A stretch of DNA of 64,000 nucleotides, taken from NCBI GenBank assembly GCA_021840555.1, contig JAKBXW010000001.1:1-64000 (forward strand), in the 5' to 3' direction. The notes under the pieces were generated by a model, which was not told the origin of the DNA, did not search any database, and saw only the letters and a program-made list of their open reading frames with translations. Source of the stretch: Nitrospirota bacterium. Lineage in GTDB: Bacteria > Nitrospirota > Leptospirillia > Leptospirillales > Leptospirillaceae. Positions 52,409 through 60,902 of this stretch are shown here, piece after piece (the stretch's first letter is position 1; every line of letters starts with the position of its first letter). Both the position numbers and the translations under genes were made by a program.

Positions 52409-53263
52409 TCAATGGAGGACGGAGGGTGCGCGAATGGGAGGGGGGGATGTCTGCTGGGAACTTTCGGGGGTCGCCGTCGAGGAGGCCGGACCCGGAGTCG
52501 GGGCCAGAATTGGGTTGAAGCCGTTTGTTTTGCTCTTCCTGGGGCCGTGGGGAGCCATTTCATGCTTTATGAAGGTGATCGATCGCCGGATTCCTTCATC
52601 CTGCGGGTCGATCCTGCGGGCCGACTCCTCCATCAGGAGAGCTTCCTGAAGATACCCTTCGTGGGCAAGAGCCAGCCCAAGAATCATGCGCGCCCCTGCA
52701 TCGGATGGTCTGAGATCGATCGCCTTTTCCTCTGAAAAGCGGGCCGCCTTCCATTGACCCAATGAGGCGTAGGCCCATCCGGCCGCCTTCCAGGCCGGTT
52801 CTCTCTTCGGATCTTTCTGGATGACGGCATTTTCTTCGGCCAGCTCTCTCCTGAAGTGGCCCGTGTTCCCTTCCGCAATACCGAGGCTGATTTTTGCCGT
52901 GATGTTGTCGGGGTCGAGGGCAAGGGCCCTCCGTTCCATCTCGATGGCTTTTTTGTTCAGGCCGCTTTTTCCATAGGCCATGCCCCCCAGAGTGAAGACG
53001 ATCGTATAATCAGGATAGAGCTTGAACAGGGGGTTGAGGATGGTCAGGGCCTTCTTTGGATGGTTCGCCAGAATCTGTCGCGCCGCTTCCTGAACCCCTT
53101 GGCGTAGTGGTGAGGGATAGGTCGGATCGTTCAGGGGAAGGGCGAAAACAGGGTCGATCGCGGCCCAGAAATAACCGAGGAACAAAAGGAACGGAATAAA
53201 CCGGGGCACAATGTGTCCTCGACTCTCTTTTTCATGGATAATGGATCTTGCTGGAGTCGTCAT
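52409..53263 (-). CDS. Secreted TPR-repeat protein
   Basis: 284 aa with a signal peptide (FIPFLLFLGYFWAAIDPVFA), then TPR-like repeats over residues 55-215 (KKAIEMERRALALDPDN, GQWKAARFSEEKAIDLRPSD, YLQEALLMEESARRIDPQD). The last 50 residues are Pro/Ser/Thr-rich. Likely periplasmic scaffold. Divergent from the SDR gene. Confidence 0.75.
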   Translation of the reverse strand: MTTPARSIIHEKESRGHIVPRFIPFLLFLGYFWAAIDPVFALPLNDPTYPSPLRQGVQEAARQILANHPKKALTILNPLFKLYPDYTIVFTLGGMAYGKSGLNKKAIEMERRALALDPDNITAKISLGIAEGNTGHFRRELAEENAVIQKDPKREPAWKAAGWAYASLGQWKAARFSEEKAIDLRPSDAGARMILGLALAHEGYLQEALLMEESARRIDPQDEGIRRSITFIKHEMAPHGPRKSKTNGFNPILAPTPGPASSTATPESSQQTSPPPIRAPSVLH

Positions 53264-53335
53264 GTCTTCAATTATGGAAAGAGAATTCTAAAACGGCAAG
53301 TCAAAATCCACGGGTCAGGAAAGGGAACCCTGCTT

Positions 53336-54091
53336 ATGAATATGAATGAGCCGAAAAATGCCGTCGTGACAGGGGCTTCTTCCGGAATCGGGGCCGCCAC
53401 TGTCAGGCTTCTGTCGCGTTGTGGATTTCAGGTTTACGGAGGGGCCAGGCGCCTCGATCGTCTCGAACGTCTCGCCCGGGAAACAGGAATGTTTCCGTTA
53501 GATCTTGATGTTCGAAGCACCGATTCCGTGTCCGCTTTTGTGTCGCATCTTCCCGAAACCCTTCATGTCCTTGTGAACAATGCGGGTGGAGCCCTGGGGC
53601 TCGACCCCGTTCTGGAATGGGACGAGGCCGGATGGCTCGAGATGTATCAGAGCAATGTCCTGGGAACAGTTCGGATGGTGCGTTCCATTTTTCCGAGACT
53701 CCGCCGAAGTGGACGGGGTCATCTCGTAAACATCGGCTCCGTGGCTGCCATTGAAACCTATGTTGGCGGAGCGGGCTATACCGCCGCCAAGCATGCCCTG
53801 CGCGCCGTGACGGAGACCTTGCGCCTTGAGTGGCTTGGTGAGCCGGTTCGCATCACGGAAATCGACCCCGGACTTGTCGAGACAGAGTTTTCTCTCGTTC
53901 GATTCCAGGGAGATGCTGAGAGAGCAAGAAAGGTGTACGAGGGGATGACCCCTCTCTCTGGGGAAGATGTGGCTGAGGCCGTTGTCTGGGCTGTCACCCG
54001 TCCCCCCCATGTCAATGTGGACAGCATACTTCTGCGTCCTCTCGACCAGGCTCGCGTCGATCGGGTCTTTAGACGGCAACCGCACACATGA
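53336..54091 (+). CDS. SDR-family oxidoreductase (YdfG-like)
   Basis: 251 aa from ATG 53336 (AAGGGA before). TGASSGIGAATVR, NNAGG, NIGSVAAIE with the catalytic Ser, YTAAKHALRAVTE (YxxxK), and IDPGLVETEFS. The pattern near the C-terminus matches YdfG/3-hydroxy acid dehydrogenase-type SDRs. Overlaps tadA by four bases (ATGA). Confidence 0.87.
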   Translation: MNMNEPKNAVVTGASSGIGAATVRLLSRCGFQVYGGARRLDRLERLARETGMFPLDLDVRSTDSVSAFVSHLPETLHVLVNNAGGALGLDPVLEWDEAGWLEMYQSNVLGTVRMVRSIFPRLRRSGRGHLVNIGSVAAIETYVGGAGYTAAKHALRAVTETLRLEWLGEPVRITEIDPGLVETEFSLVRFQGDAERARKVYEGMTPLSGEDVAEAVVWAVTRPPHVNVDSILLRPLDQARVDRVFRRQPHT

Positions 54092-54564
54092 CAAGTCGGG
54101 ATGCGTTCTGGATGCGGGAGGCGCTTGCCCGCGCAAGAAATGCCATGGACGGGGAGGATGTACCCGTCGGAGCGATCCTTGTGTTGGGAGAGGATGTCAT
54201 CGGGGAGGGCTGGAATCGGGGAAGAGTTTTGAACGACCCGACGGCGCATGCGGAGATGGTCGCCATCCGGATGGGGGCCTCACGGGTTGGAAACTACCGA
54301 ATGGCGGGAGCCTCGCTTTATGTCACGCTTGAGCCTTGCTTCATGTGTTTTGGCGCTATGCTCGAAGGACGGATTTCACGGCTTGTCTATGGAGCAAGGG
54401 AACCTCGAAGGGGAGTGGCAGGGTCACTCTATGACCTGCACAACGATCCCAGGCTTCACCACAGGATTAAGGTTGTATCCGGAGTGCTTGAGGTGGAGTC
54501 ACGGATTCTTTTGCAGAATTTTTTTGAAAAAAAAAGGGAAGGAGAACCTCCGAAAAGCAAATAG
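54088..54564 (+). CDS. tadA: tRNA-specific adenosine deaminase TadA
   Basis: 158 aa. Makes inosine-34 in tRNA-Arg(ACG). Zinc site H54-A-E56 (PTAHAEM), and C84/C87 (LEPCFMCFGAM). Coupled to the SDR gene upstream. Confidence 0.92.
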   Translation: MTSRDAFWMREALARARNAMDGEDVPVGAILVLGEDVIGEGWNRGRVLNDPTAHAEMVAIRMGASRVGNYRMAGASLYVTLEPCFMCFGAMLEGRISRLVYGAREPRRGVAGSLYDLHNDPRLHHRIKVVSGVLEVESRILLQNFFEKKREGEPPKSK

Positions 54565-54608
54565 CCTTTTCTGTTTTTCTCCTTCCCACGGGGGAATGGC
54601 GGCAGGAT

Positions 54609-54722
54609 CTAGAATCCGCCGAGTCCGCCCTTCAGGGCATGGTCAATTTTTTCGAAGACGGCCATGAGAAGAAAGGGAAACGCTGCAAGGATTACAAAGG
54701 TGAGATTTTTTGCTCCACTCAT
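54609..54722 (-). CDS. Small membrane protein near the sigma-54 activator (37 aa)
   Basis: ATG 54720-54722 follows AGGAGGAGAAATAAA, an excellent ribosome site; TAG at 54609-54611. One hydrophobic helix (LTFVILAAFPFLLMAVF), a short amphipathic part and a GGLGGF end. A sigma-54-like promoter lies 80-100 bases upstream. Function unknown. Confidence 0.65.
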   Translation of the reverse strand: MSGAKNLTFVILAAFPFLLMAVFEKIDHALKGGLGGF

Positions 54723-54803
54723 TTTATTTCTCCTCCTGATTTGTATTGAGAATTGAAGATGCCCGGAAAGAAGAAAATTTATTCCTCTTTCTTTGAGTCT
54801 TCA

Positions 54804-54827
54804 TATCAAGATTCATGCCAATGGCAT
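54804..54827 (-). promoter_or_regulatory. Sigma-54-like promoter with overlapping palindrome
   Basis: On the minus strand TTGGCATGAATCTTGATA matches the -24/-12 pattern TTGGCACG-N4-TTGCW except C to T in the first box and C to A in the second. The palindrome ATGCCAATGGCAT (54815-54827) overlaps the -24 box. A sigma-54 activator gene lies 130 bases away. Confidence 0.4.
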
Positions 54828-54960
54828 TTCAGTCGAGATAAATATTTTTATCTTTTCATGCAAACAGCTTGGAGTTTTGGGCGATCTCGGGGTGGGACCA
54901 GGTTAAGGAGGAGGGTTTCAGGGGGGTGACTTTTGCCGGTAACGTTGCCGGAGTGGAGTT

Positions 54961-56328
54961 TCAGGAGGGAAACGTCTTGCGGCGGTCCAGTTTGTATTTC
55001 TTCATTTTGCGCCAGAGAGTGATTCGGCTCATGGAGAGAGATTGGGCGGCATCGGAAACCCTGCCACGATGTTGCAAGAGGACACGCTGGATCATGTCCT
55101 TTTCCACCGCTGCGATGGCTTCTTCGACATTTTTCGAGCTTCGTGAAAGAACGGGCTCGTTAATCGAGTGGCCGTCGTTTGGTTTTTTGACAAGAATATC
55201 CCGGACAGGATCGGGCATGTTGTCCACCGTCACTGTCTGATCAACGGTAAGGCTAAGGCACAGATCAACCATGTGCTTGAGTTCCCGTATGTTTCCCGGG
55301 AACGGGTAATCGCAAAACCTCCCGACCAGATCTTGCGAGAAGTCCGGGGCTTTCCGTCGGTGACGTGCGGACCAGTTCCCGCGGAAAGTCTGGATGAGAA
55401 GGGGGATCTCTTCCCTCCTTTCCCTTAGAGGAGGAAGAAGGATGGTCATGCCACGGAGACGATAGAAAAGATCCTCCCTCAATCGTCCTGATGATAATAG
55501 CTCCTCGGGGCTGACATTCGTCGCGGCCAGGATCCGGACATCGATCGCGTGTTTTTTTGTCTGTCCGATCCGTTCGACGATTCCGGTTTCCAGAAAACGC
55601 AAAAGCTTGGCCTGAACGGACAGGGGGATGTTCTCCAGTTCATCGAGGAGAAGGGTTCCCCCGTCTGCCTGAAGGAGCTTTCCGGTGTAATCGGATGTTG
55701 CGCCGGTAAAAGCCCCCCGGGTATGTCCGAACAGGGCATCGTCGACGAGGGATTCGGGAACGACGGACAGATCGAGAATGATGAAGGGATTGTTTTTGCG
55801 CGGGCTCAGTTCATGAATGCGCTGCGCAAGAACCTCTTTCCCCGTACCCGTTTCACCGACAAGGAGAATGGGGATGGTTGTTTCGGCGATTCGTGCCAGA
55901 GTCGGGGCGAGCGTCGAGTGCCAGGAACCCCTGGATTCGAACTCATCCGTCTTGGAATGATGGAGAGTGTCTGCGGTTGAAGTGATTTGCTTTAAAAGGC
56001 CTACCGTTTTCCCATCGGAATCCATCAGGGAGTTTTTGAGGCTGAATTCTCCGAATACTTCCTTTAGGCAGGCGGCTCCAAAGGGGGTTGCCTCTCCGTT
56101 GGGCAGACGGACCTCCTCGATGCATTCGGCCGAACAGATCCTTCCTCTGAGACCTCGCGCGCAGGACATTCCTTCGATGTCAGGGACATTTTTGAAAAGA
56201 AGCTTCCTGGCCGCATCGGAGACCCATTGAATCCTGTAGTCCGTTCCGATCAGAAGAAATGCCGAATTTGTTGAATCAGCAATATGGTTCGACAGCAGTC
56301 GGTAAAGGGTGTCCTGCTTTGTGGACAA
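54961..56328 (-). CDS. Sigma-54-dependent transcriptional activator (NtrC/Fis family)
   Basis: 455 aa from TTG 56326-56328 (CGGAG six bases before); longer frames run into tRNA-Ser(CGA). N-terminal PAS-like domain with cysteines C56, C65, C69 and C87 that could bind metal or sense redox. AAA+ domain: GETGTGKE 158-165, GAFTGA 205-210, GGTLLLDELENIP. C-terminal Fis HTH (AAQSLSMSRITLWRKMKKY). Activates sigma-54 promoters. Confidence 0.9.
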   Translation of the reverse strand: MSTKQDTLYRLLSNHIADSTNSAFLLIGTDYRIQWVSDAARKLLFKNVPDIEGMSCARGLRGRICSAECIEEVRLPNGEATPFGAACLKEVFGEFSLKNSLMDSDGKTVGLLKQITSTADTLHHSKTDEFESRGSWHSTLAPTLARIAETTIPILLVGETGTGKEVLAQRIHELSPRKNNPFIILDLSVVPESLVDDALFGHTRGAFTGATSDYTGKLLQADGGTLLLDELENIPLSVQAKLLRFLETGIVERIGQTKKHAIDVRILAATNVSPEELLSSGRLREDLFYRLRGMTILLPPLRERREEIPLLIQTFRGNWSARHRRKAPDFSQDLVGRFCDYPFPGNIRELKHMVDLCLSLTVDQTVTVDNMPDPVRDILVKKPNDGHSINEPVLSRSSKNVEEAIAAVEKDMIQRVLLQHRGRVSDAAQSLSMSRITLWRKMKKYKLDRRKTFPS

Positions 56329-56374
56329 TGTCGGCTCCGAGGATATGAGCGCCTTCAGGCCCCTGGAAAGAATT

Positions 56375-56464
56375 TGGCGGAGAGAGAGGGATTTGAACCC
56401 CCGCTGGGGTTCCCCCCAGAGTTGATTTCGAGTCAACCGCCTTCAGCCTCTCGGCCATCTCTCC
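56375..56464 (-). tRNA. tRNA-Ser (CGA)
   Basis: 90 nt with CCA. Anticodon CGA in CTCGAAA, long variable arm with GGGGGGAACCCC, acceptor GGAGAGA/TCTCTCC. Confidence 0.93.
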
Positions 56465-56790
56465 GCATGAAAATTTCGTATGGTTGAACGAAATCTATCA
56501 GAATATTCAGTAAAATTCAAGACAAGAGGGTTCCGGAGACATCGGGAACAGTCTGATGATTCGTCGAACAAAGGGAATGAAAAACAATGTCGGCATGTAT
56601 CCCCCCACCGCAGAAAATGCTGAGGGTTCTTGTCGCATTTTTTATCACGGAATATGTGGATGCAATCGTACGGAGGAATCTGTTAAAATCACTGTCATGC
56701 TTTTGTTTCGATGAGGGCCCTTACTCTCTTTTCGGCCTTCGTAAATCCCCAGGTATCGTTCCATGAGGGAGCGAGATTGGCGAAAGGATC
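56465..56790. other. Intergenic region upstream of dksA
   Basis: 326 bases between tRNA-Ser(CGA) and dksA. Contains the -10-like TTAAAAT near 56684 and the ribosome site AAAGGA for dksA. I see no gene, tRNA or strong hairpin. Confidence 0.45.
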
Positions 56791-56793
56791 TTG

Positions 56794-57159
56794 ATGGAAA
56801 GCTTCGAAAAAGTCCGGGAAATTCTTCAGCAACAAAAGAAGGAAATCATTTCCGGAGCAGAAAAGGTTCTCCAGTCCACGGTGGAAAAAGGAGTCCAGTT
56901 GTTCCCTGATCCGTCGGATCTGGCTTCTATCGAGGAATCGCAAGGATTTTCCTATCGTCTGAAAGAGCGGGAAAAGAAATTGCTCCGGAAGATCGATGAG
57001 GCTCTGGAAAGAATTGAGTCGGGATCTTTCGGCGTCTGCGAGCGGTGCGGGGATGAAATCGAGGAAAAACGGATGCTTGCCAGGCCTGTGACCACCTTTT
57101 GCATTTCCTGCAAAACCTTGCTCGAAGAAGAGGAACGCGCCGAAAAGATCCGAAGATGA
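56794..57159 (+). CDS. dksA: DksA/TraR-family zinc-finger protein
   Basis: 121 aa from ATG 56794. Coiled-coil N-terminal helices about 1-30 and 50-75, then a C4 zinc finger (C82, C85, C103, C106; GVCERCGDEIEEKRMLARP). RNA polymerase secondary-channel regulator partnered with ppGpp in other bacteria. The tip lacks an obvious DxxD pair. Overlaps the SDR gene downstream (ATGA). Confidence 0.87.
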   Translation: MESFEKVREILQQQKKEIISGAEKVLQSTVEKGVQLFPDPSDLASIEESQGFSYRLKEREKKLLRKIDEALERIESGSFGVCERCGDEIEEKRMLARPVTTFCISCKTLLEEEERAEKIRR

Positions 57160-57881
57160 AACCCATGGTTCTCGTCCTGGGGGCCGGGAGTGGCTTGGGA
57201 AGGGCTCTTGTCCGTTTTTTTCTTTCAAGGAACATTTCGGTATCCTGCCTGACCCGCTCAAAAGAAAGTCTTACCTCCCTCATGGATGAGTCTGCTGATT
57301 TCAAATCCCTCCTTTCGGCGACCGCGGCTTTTGACTATTGTGACAGGATTCTTTCCGAAGAATTTGTGCGACGACTTGTTTCCGGAAAAGAAAGCACGGA
57401 CTTTCCGGGCCTTGCCATTTACTGTGCCGGATACCTCTCCGGGCGACGAAGTCTCTTGGAGACTCCCGTCGAGGATGCGGATCGGGAAATCGATGTGAAT
57501 TTTCACGCGCCCCTCTATTGGTCGACAATACTTTCCAGGCATTTTCTGGAGCGTGGTGTGGGGGGACATCTTTTCATTTCTTCGGGAGTGGCGTCAACCC
57601 TTCGTTCCTCTTGGGGGGCTTATGGGATAGCCAAGGCAGGGGTGGAGGCGCTTTCGACTCAGCTCTCCCTTGATCTTCCTGCTCCTCTTTTCAGCCTTTC
57701 GCTCAACCCGGGTGGCATGATCACGAGAATGCGCCAAATCGCCTATCCGGAGGAGAAAAGGGACACTCTTCCTGCTCCTGAGACGATCGGGGATAAGATA
57801 GGACGCTTTTGCATGGAGCGCCTGCTAGGTGGCGGAAGGGCCTACAACGGAAGGCGGCTGACGGTGGGAGATATTGCATGA
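57156..57881 (+). CDS. SDR-family NAD(P)-dependent oxidoreductase
   Basis: 241 aa. LVLGAGSGLGRALVRF cofactor site, NFHAPLYWS, SSGVASTLRSSWGAYGIAKAGV (Ser and YxxxK, shortened here). ATGA overlaps on both sides couple it to dksA and the MDR gene. Confidence 0.83.
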   Translation: MKPMVLVLGAGSGLGRALVRFFLSRNISVSCLTRSKESLTSLMDESADFKSLLSATAAFDYCDRILSEEFVRRLVSGKESTDFPGLAIYCAGYLSGRRSLLETPVEDADREIDVNFHAPLYWSTILSRHFLERGVGGHLFISSGVASTLRSSWGAYGIAKAGVEALSTQLSLDLPAPLFSLSLNPGGMITRMRQIAYPEEKRDTLPAPETIGDKIGRFCMERLLGGGRAYNGRRLTVGDIA

Positions 57882-58924
57882 GAACGGTTTATCTTTCGGG
57901 CGGAAAGAATGTCGAATCGCTGGTTCTGTATGATCAGCCTGTTCCTGTCCCGTCTCGGGGCGAGGTGAGGGTCCGGATGCTGGCGCACACCCTGAATCAT
58001 ATCGATCTGTGGGTCCTTTCCGGATCTCCGGCTTATTCGGTGAGCCTGCCTCATGTGATGGGATCGGAAGGGGTTGGGGTGGTCGATGCTCTGGGTGAAG
58101 GCATCGCTCCGGAGTTTTCTCTCGAAGTGGGAGCCTCTGTCGCCTTGTCCCCTGGTCAGGGGTGTCTGGTTTGCGAACTTTGCCGGAGTGGTCTGGAATC
58201 CCTCTGTCCCTCCTATCGCGTCCTCGGGGGCCATATCCAGGGGGTTTTTTCCGAGTATGTCTGCCTTCCTGCCTCCCGTCTTCTGCCTGTTCCTCCGTCC
58301 ATCGATCCGCTCCAGGCTTCGGCTGTGACCCTCGCCGGGGCGACGGCTCATCAGGGGCTTGTTGTGAGGGGTGGTGCCCGTCCCGGAGAACGGTGGCTGG
58401 TTGTCGGGGCAAGCGGGGGGGTCGGCCACCTGGCCTGTTTGCTGGCCAGTGTCCTGCGTCTTGAAGTCTATGGAACGTATGGTCCTGAGAAAAAAAAGGA
58501 GATCCTGGCCCGATTCATGAACATTCCCCTGGTCTCCCATGATGCCGCGGAATGGCCGGAGCAGCTCCTCAAGCTTTCAGGAAAACCCTTTGACGGCGTG
58601 CTCGATACCGTCGGAGGCGCGACCATCCCCAAAATCCTCCCCCTTCTCCGCAAAGGAGGAAGGGCCGTCATCATTGGAGAAACGACCGGGGCCCCGACAC
58701 AGTTTTTGACAAGGGAGCTTTTCGGGCGCCAACTCTCTCTGCATGGAGTTTACCTTGCTCATCGTTCGGACATCCTGGCGATGCTTGGTTGGGTGGCGGG
58801 AGGGAATATCCGTCCCATTGTCGACGATGTCGGTCCCCTTACTTCGATCGCTCCGCTCCAGAGGGCCTACAAAAGGATGCTGGAGCGTGATTTCGTTGGC
58901 AAACTCGGCTTCACATGGCAGTAG
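57878..58924 (+). CDS. MDR-superfamily zinc-binding oxidoreductase
   Basis: 348 aa. Structural zinc cysteines C96, C99, C102, C110 and cofactor motif VVGASGGVGHLA. The catalytic-zinc cysteine is absent (N40-H41 instead), so it may be a quinone reductase-like enzyme rather than an alcohol dehydrogenase. ATGA overlap with the SDR gene. Confidence 0.85.
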   Translation: MRTVYLSGGKNVESLVLYDQPVPVPSRGEVRVRMLAHTLNHIDLWVLSGSPAYSVSLPHVMGSEGVGVVDALGEGIAPEFSLEVGASVALSPGQGCLVCELCRSGLESLCPSYRVLGGHIQGVFSEYVCLPASRLLPVPPSIDPLQASAVTLAGATAHQGLVVRGGARPGERWLVVGASGGVGHLACLLASVLRLEVYGTYGPEKKKEILARFMNIPLVSHDAAEWPEQLLKLSGKPFDGVLDTVGGATIPKILPLLRKGGRAVIIGETTGAPTQFLTRELFGRQLSLHGVYLAHRSDILAMLGWVAGGNIRPIVDDVGPLTSIAPLQRAYKRMLERDFVGKLGFTWQ

Positions 58925-58955
58925 AGCCAATCTTCACCGGAGTTAAGGAGGGCGG

Positions 58956-59816
58956 ATGGGAAATGGTGTCGGAAAAGGGCTTCCATGGGTGCTTGCCGTC
59001 AGCTTGACCCTCTTGTCCGGGTGCCAATCCGGCTCGTTCTTTCACTCTTTGATGGGGACCCGGAGGACAGCCTCTTCCGCTGACACACGCTTCCAAAATA
59101 ACTATCCCGAACTCAAGGCGCTTCTCAGGGACAACCATTTCCGTAAGGCTCTGTCATGGGTTCGGGACTGGGAGAAGACAGGGAGTCTTTCCGATGACAA
59201 CCGACGCCTGCTTCGGAAGGACGAAAAAACGATCCGTATTGTCGGTGCGGCCTACTACATGGGAATCGCAAGAGAGAGGCGCAAATCAGGCCGTCTCAAA
59301 GGGGCTCTTTCGGCGCTTGAAATCGCCCGGACTATGACCCCGGAGGATCCGGTCCTCCGCTCTGAGATCGAAAAAACAAAAGCCCGGGTGGTCGTTTCAG
59401 GCCAGGACGGCCAGGATTGGGGAGAACTCCTGTCGCAGCTTCTGGTCTTGAAGTCAAAAAATCCCAGGGATGGGGCTCTCGATCCCATGATCGGCTGGGC
59501 CTACGGAAAATTGTCTGAAAGCGAATATATGGCGGGCCGTTACCCGTTGGCTCTCCTTCATGCCCGAAAAGCCCTGTCTTACAGGAAGGACGATGCGGTT
59601 GCCCAGAGAGTCCAGGACCGTGTGAACGAAATGGTCAGGTCGCTTGTGAGTCGCGCGGAGGCGGAGTATCGGGATCACCGCTATGCGGCGTCGGCCCAGG
59701 ATCTTGGCAATGCCCTGACTGTCGATCCTGAAAGCAGGCGTGCACGCAAGGACTGGCAGATTCTCTCTGAGACGCCCGGGGCTCTCCGGAATGCAGAAAC
59801 CAGGAATTTTAAATGA
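58956..59816 (+). CDS. Lipoprotein with TPR-like helices
   Basis: 286 aa. Lipoprotein signal ending LTLLSGC (Cys25). Helical mature part with TPR-like pairs at about 105-125 (GRLKGALSALEIARTMTPED) and 240-275. Ribosome site GGAGGGCGG. It may assist envelope assembly; no family assigned. Confidence 0.72.
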   Translation: MGNGVGKGLPWVLAVSLTLLSGCQSGSFFHSLMGTRRTASSADTRFQNNYPELKALLRDNHFRKALSWVRDWEKTGSLSDDNRRLLRKDEKTIRIVGAAYYMGIARERRKSGRLKGALSALEIARTMTPEDPVLRSEIEKTKARVVVSGQDGQDWGELLSQLLVLKSKNPRDGALDPMIGWAYGKLSESEYMAGRYPLALLHARKALSYRKDDAVAQRVQDRVNEMVRSLVSRAEAEYRDHRYAASAQDLGNALTVDPESRRARKDWQILSETPGALRNAETRNFK

Positions 59817-59831
59817 ATTGAAGGAGTGGTG

Positions 59832-60701
59832 ATGCCGTTTGATTTTGTCAAGAGTCATGGATTGGGGAACGATTACATCGTCATGGTAAAAGGAGCGCAA
59901 ACACCTCCCTTGACCGAAGACAATATCCGTCTGATTTGCGACAGGAACTACGGAGTGGGATCGGACGGGATTCTTTTGCTTGAAAAAGACATCCCTCCTT
60001 TCGGTCTCCGAATCTTCAATCCCGACGGATCAGAGGCCGAAAAAAGTGGAAACGGCCTGCGAATTTTTTCGAAATTTCTTTACGAGTACGGCTACGCAAA
60101 AGACAAGGAGTTTCTGATAGACACTGCCGGAGGTCGAGTCCGTTCCACGGTTCGGACCGATCAATCCGATCGGGTTGTCGCCGTTCTGGTGGAGATGGGA
60201 ACTTACACCTTTGATCCGGCGGCTGTCGGCATCAAGGACCGGAGCACCCCCATGATCGAGGAGGAATTGAAGATCAACGGGGACGTTACCGTCAAAGGAT
60301 CGGCACTGTCGGTCGGGAACCCGCATTTTGTTTTTTTTGTGGAGTCCATCGACGACCCCTTCATCCGGGAGTATGGGACGTTGATCGAGCACCATCCACT
60401 TTTTCCGAAACGGATCAATACCCAAATGGTGCGTGTTGTGGGTTCGAACGAAATTGAAATCAGGATCTGGGAACGGGGGGCAGGGTATACCCAGGCGTCG
60501 GGGAGCAGCTCCTGTGCGGCGGCCTCTTGCGCCGTCTTCCTGGGAAAGGTCAAGAGTCCTGTGACGGTCCGGATGCCGGGAGGCATTTTGCGTATCGAGG
60601 TGGGAGAGGACAGGGAGCTTCGGATGGAAGGGCCTGTCGAAGAAGTAATGACAGGACTTTTTTCGAGGGATTTTCTGGACAGACTGACAAGGAAGACCTA
60701 A
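59832..60701 (+). CDS. dapF: DapF-family protein with both catalytic cysteines replaced by serine
   Basis: 289 aa from ATG 59832, five bases after AAGGAG. Twin-domain epimerase fold over its whole length: HGLGNDYIV, FNPDGSEAEKSGNGLR, and ERGAGYTQASGSSSCAAA. The canonical acid/base cysteines (CGNG and ACGSG) are S72 and S223. On known DapF chemistry the cysteine racemisation mechanism should be lost. It may bind another ligand or use serine weakly. A downstream cysteine in SSSCAAA aligns with the non-catalytic one. Confidence 0.82.
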   Translation: MPFDFVKSHGLGNDYIVMVKGAQTPPLTEDNIRLICDRNYGVGSDGILLLEKDIPPFGLRIFNPDGSEAEKSGNGLRIFSKFLYEYGYAKDKEFLIDTAGGRVRSTVRTDQSDRVVAVLVEMGTYTFDPAAVGIKDRSTPMIEEELKINGDVTVKGSALSVGNPHFVFFVESIDDPFIREYGTLIEHHPLFPKRINTQMVRVVGSNEIEIRIWERGAGYTQASGSSSCAAASCAVFLGKVKSPVTVRMPGGILRIEVGEDRELRMEGPVEEVMTGLFSRDFLDRLTRKT

Positions 60702-60722
60702 GCCTGTCCGGGTGGTCTTCAT

Positions 60723-60884
60723 TTACTGTTTCAAAAAGTCCAGATTCCTGAGATGGTAGATGGTCATTCCGATGATGCCGATGAAGATGAGGGCGACAGG
60801 CAGGAGGATCCATAACAGAGGAATCCCGATATCGTCATGTGGATCCTTCCGGTCGTTATCTTCCGGGTCGAAGGGGCTGGCCAT
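60723..60884 (-). CDS. Small membrane protein (53 aa)
   Basis: ATG 60882-60884 after AAGGAGAAC; TAA at 60723-60725. Acidic N-terminus (MASPFDPEDNDRKDPHDDIG), one hydrophobic helix (LLWILLPVALIFIGIIGMTI) and a basic/hydrophobic tail. No family recognised. Confidence 0.7.
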   Translation of the reverse strand: MASPFDPEDNDRKDPHDDIGIPLLWILLPVALIFIGIIGMTIYHLRNLDFLKQ

Positions 60885-60902
60885 TTGTTCTCCTTAAGTC
60901 TG

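Noticed and set aside
56329-56436. Longer start for the sigma-54 activator
   Set aside because: It would begin inside tRNA-Ser(CGA); TTG at 56328 has a good ribosome site.
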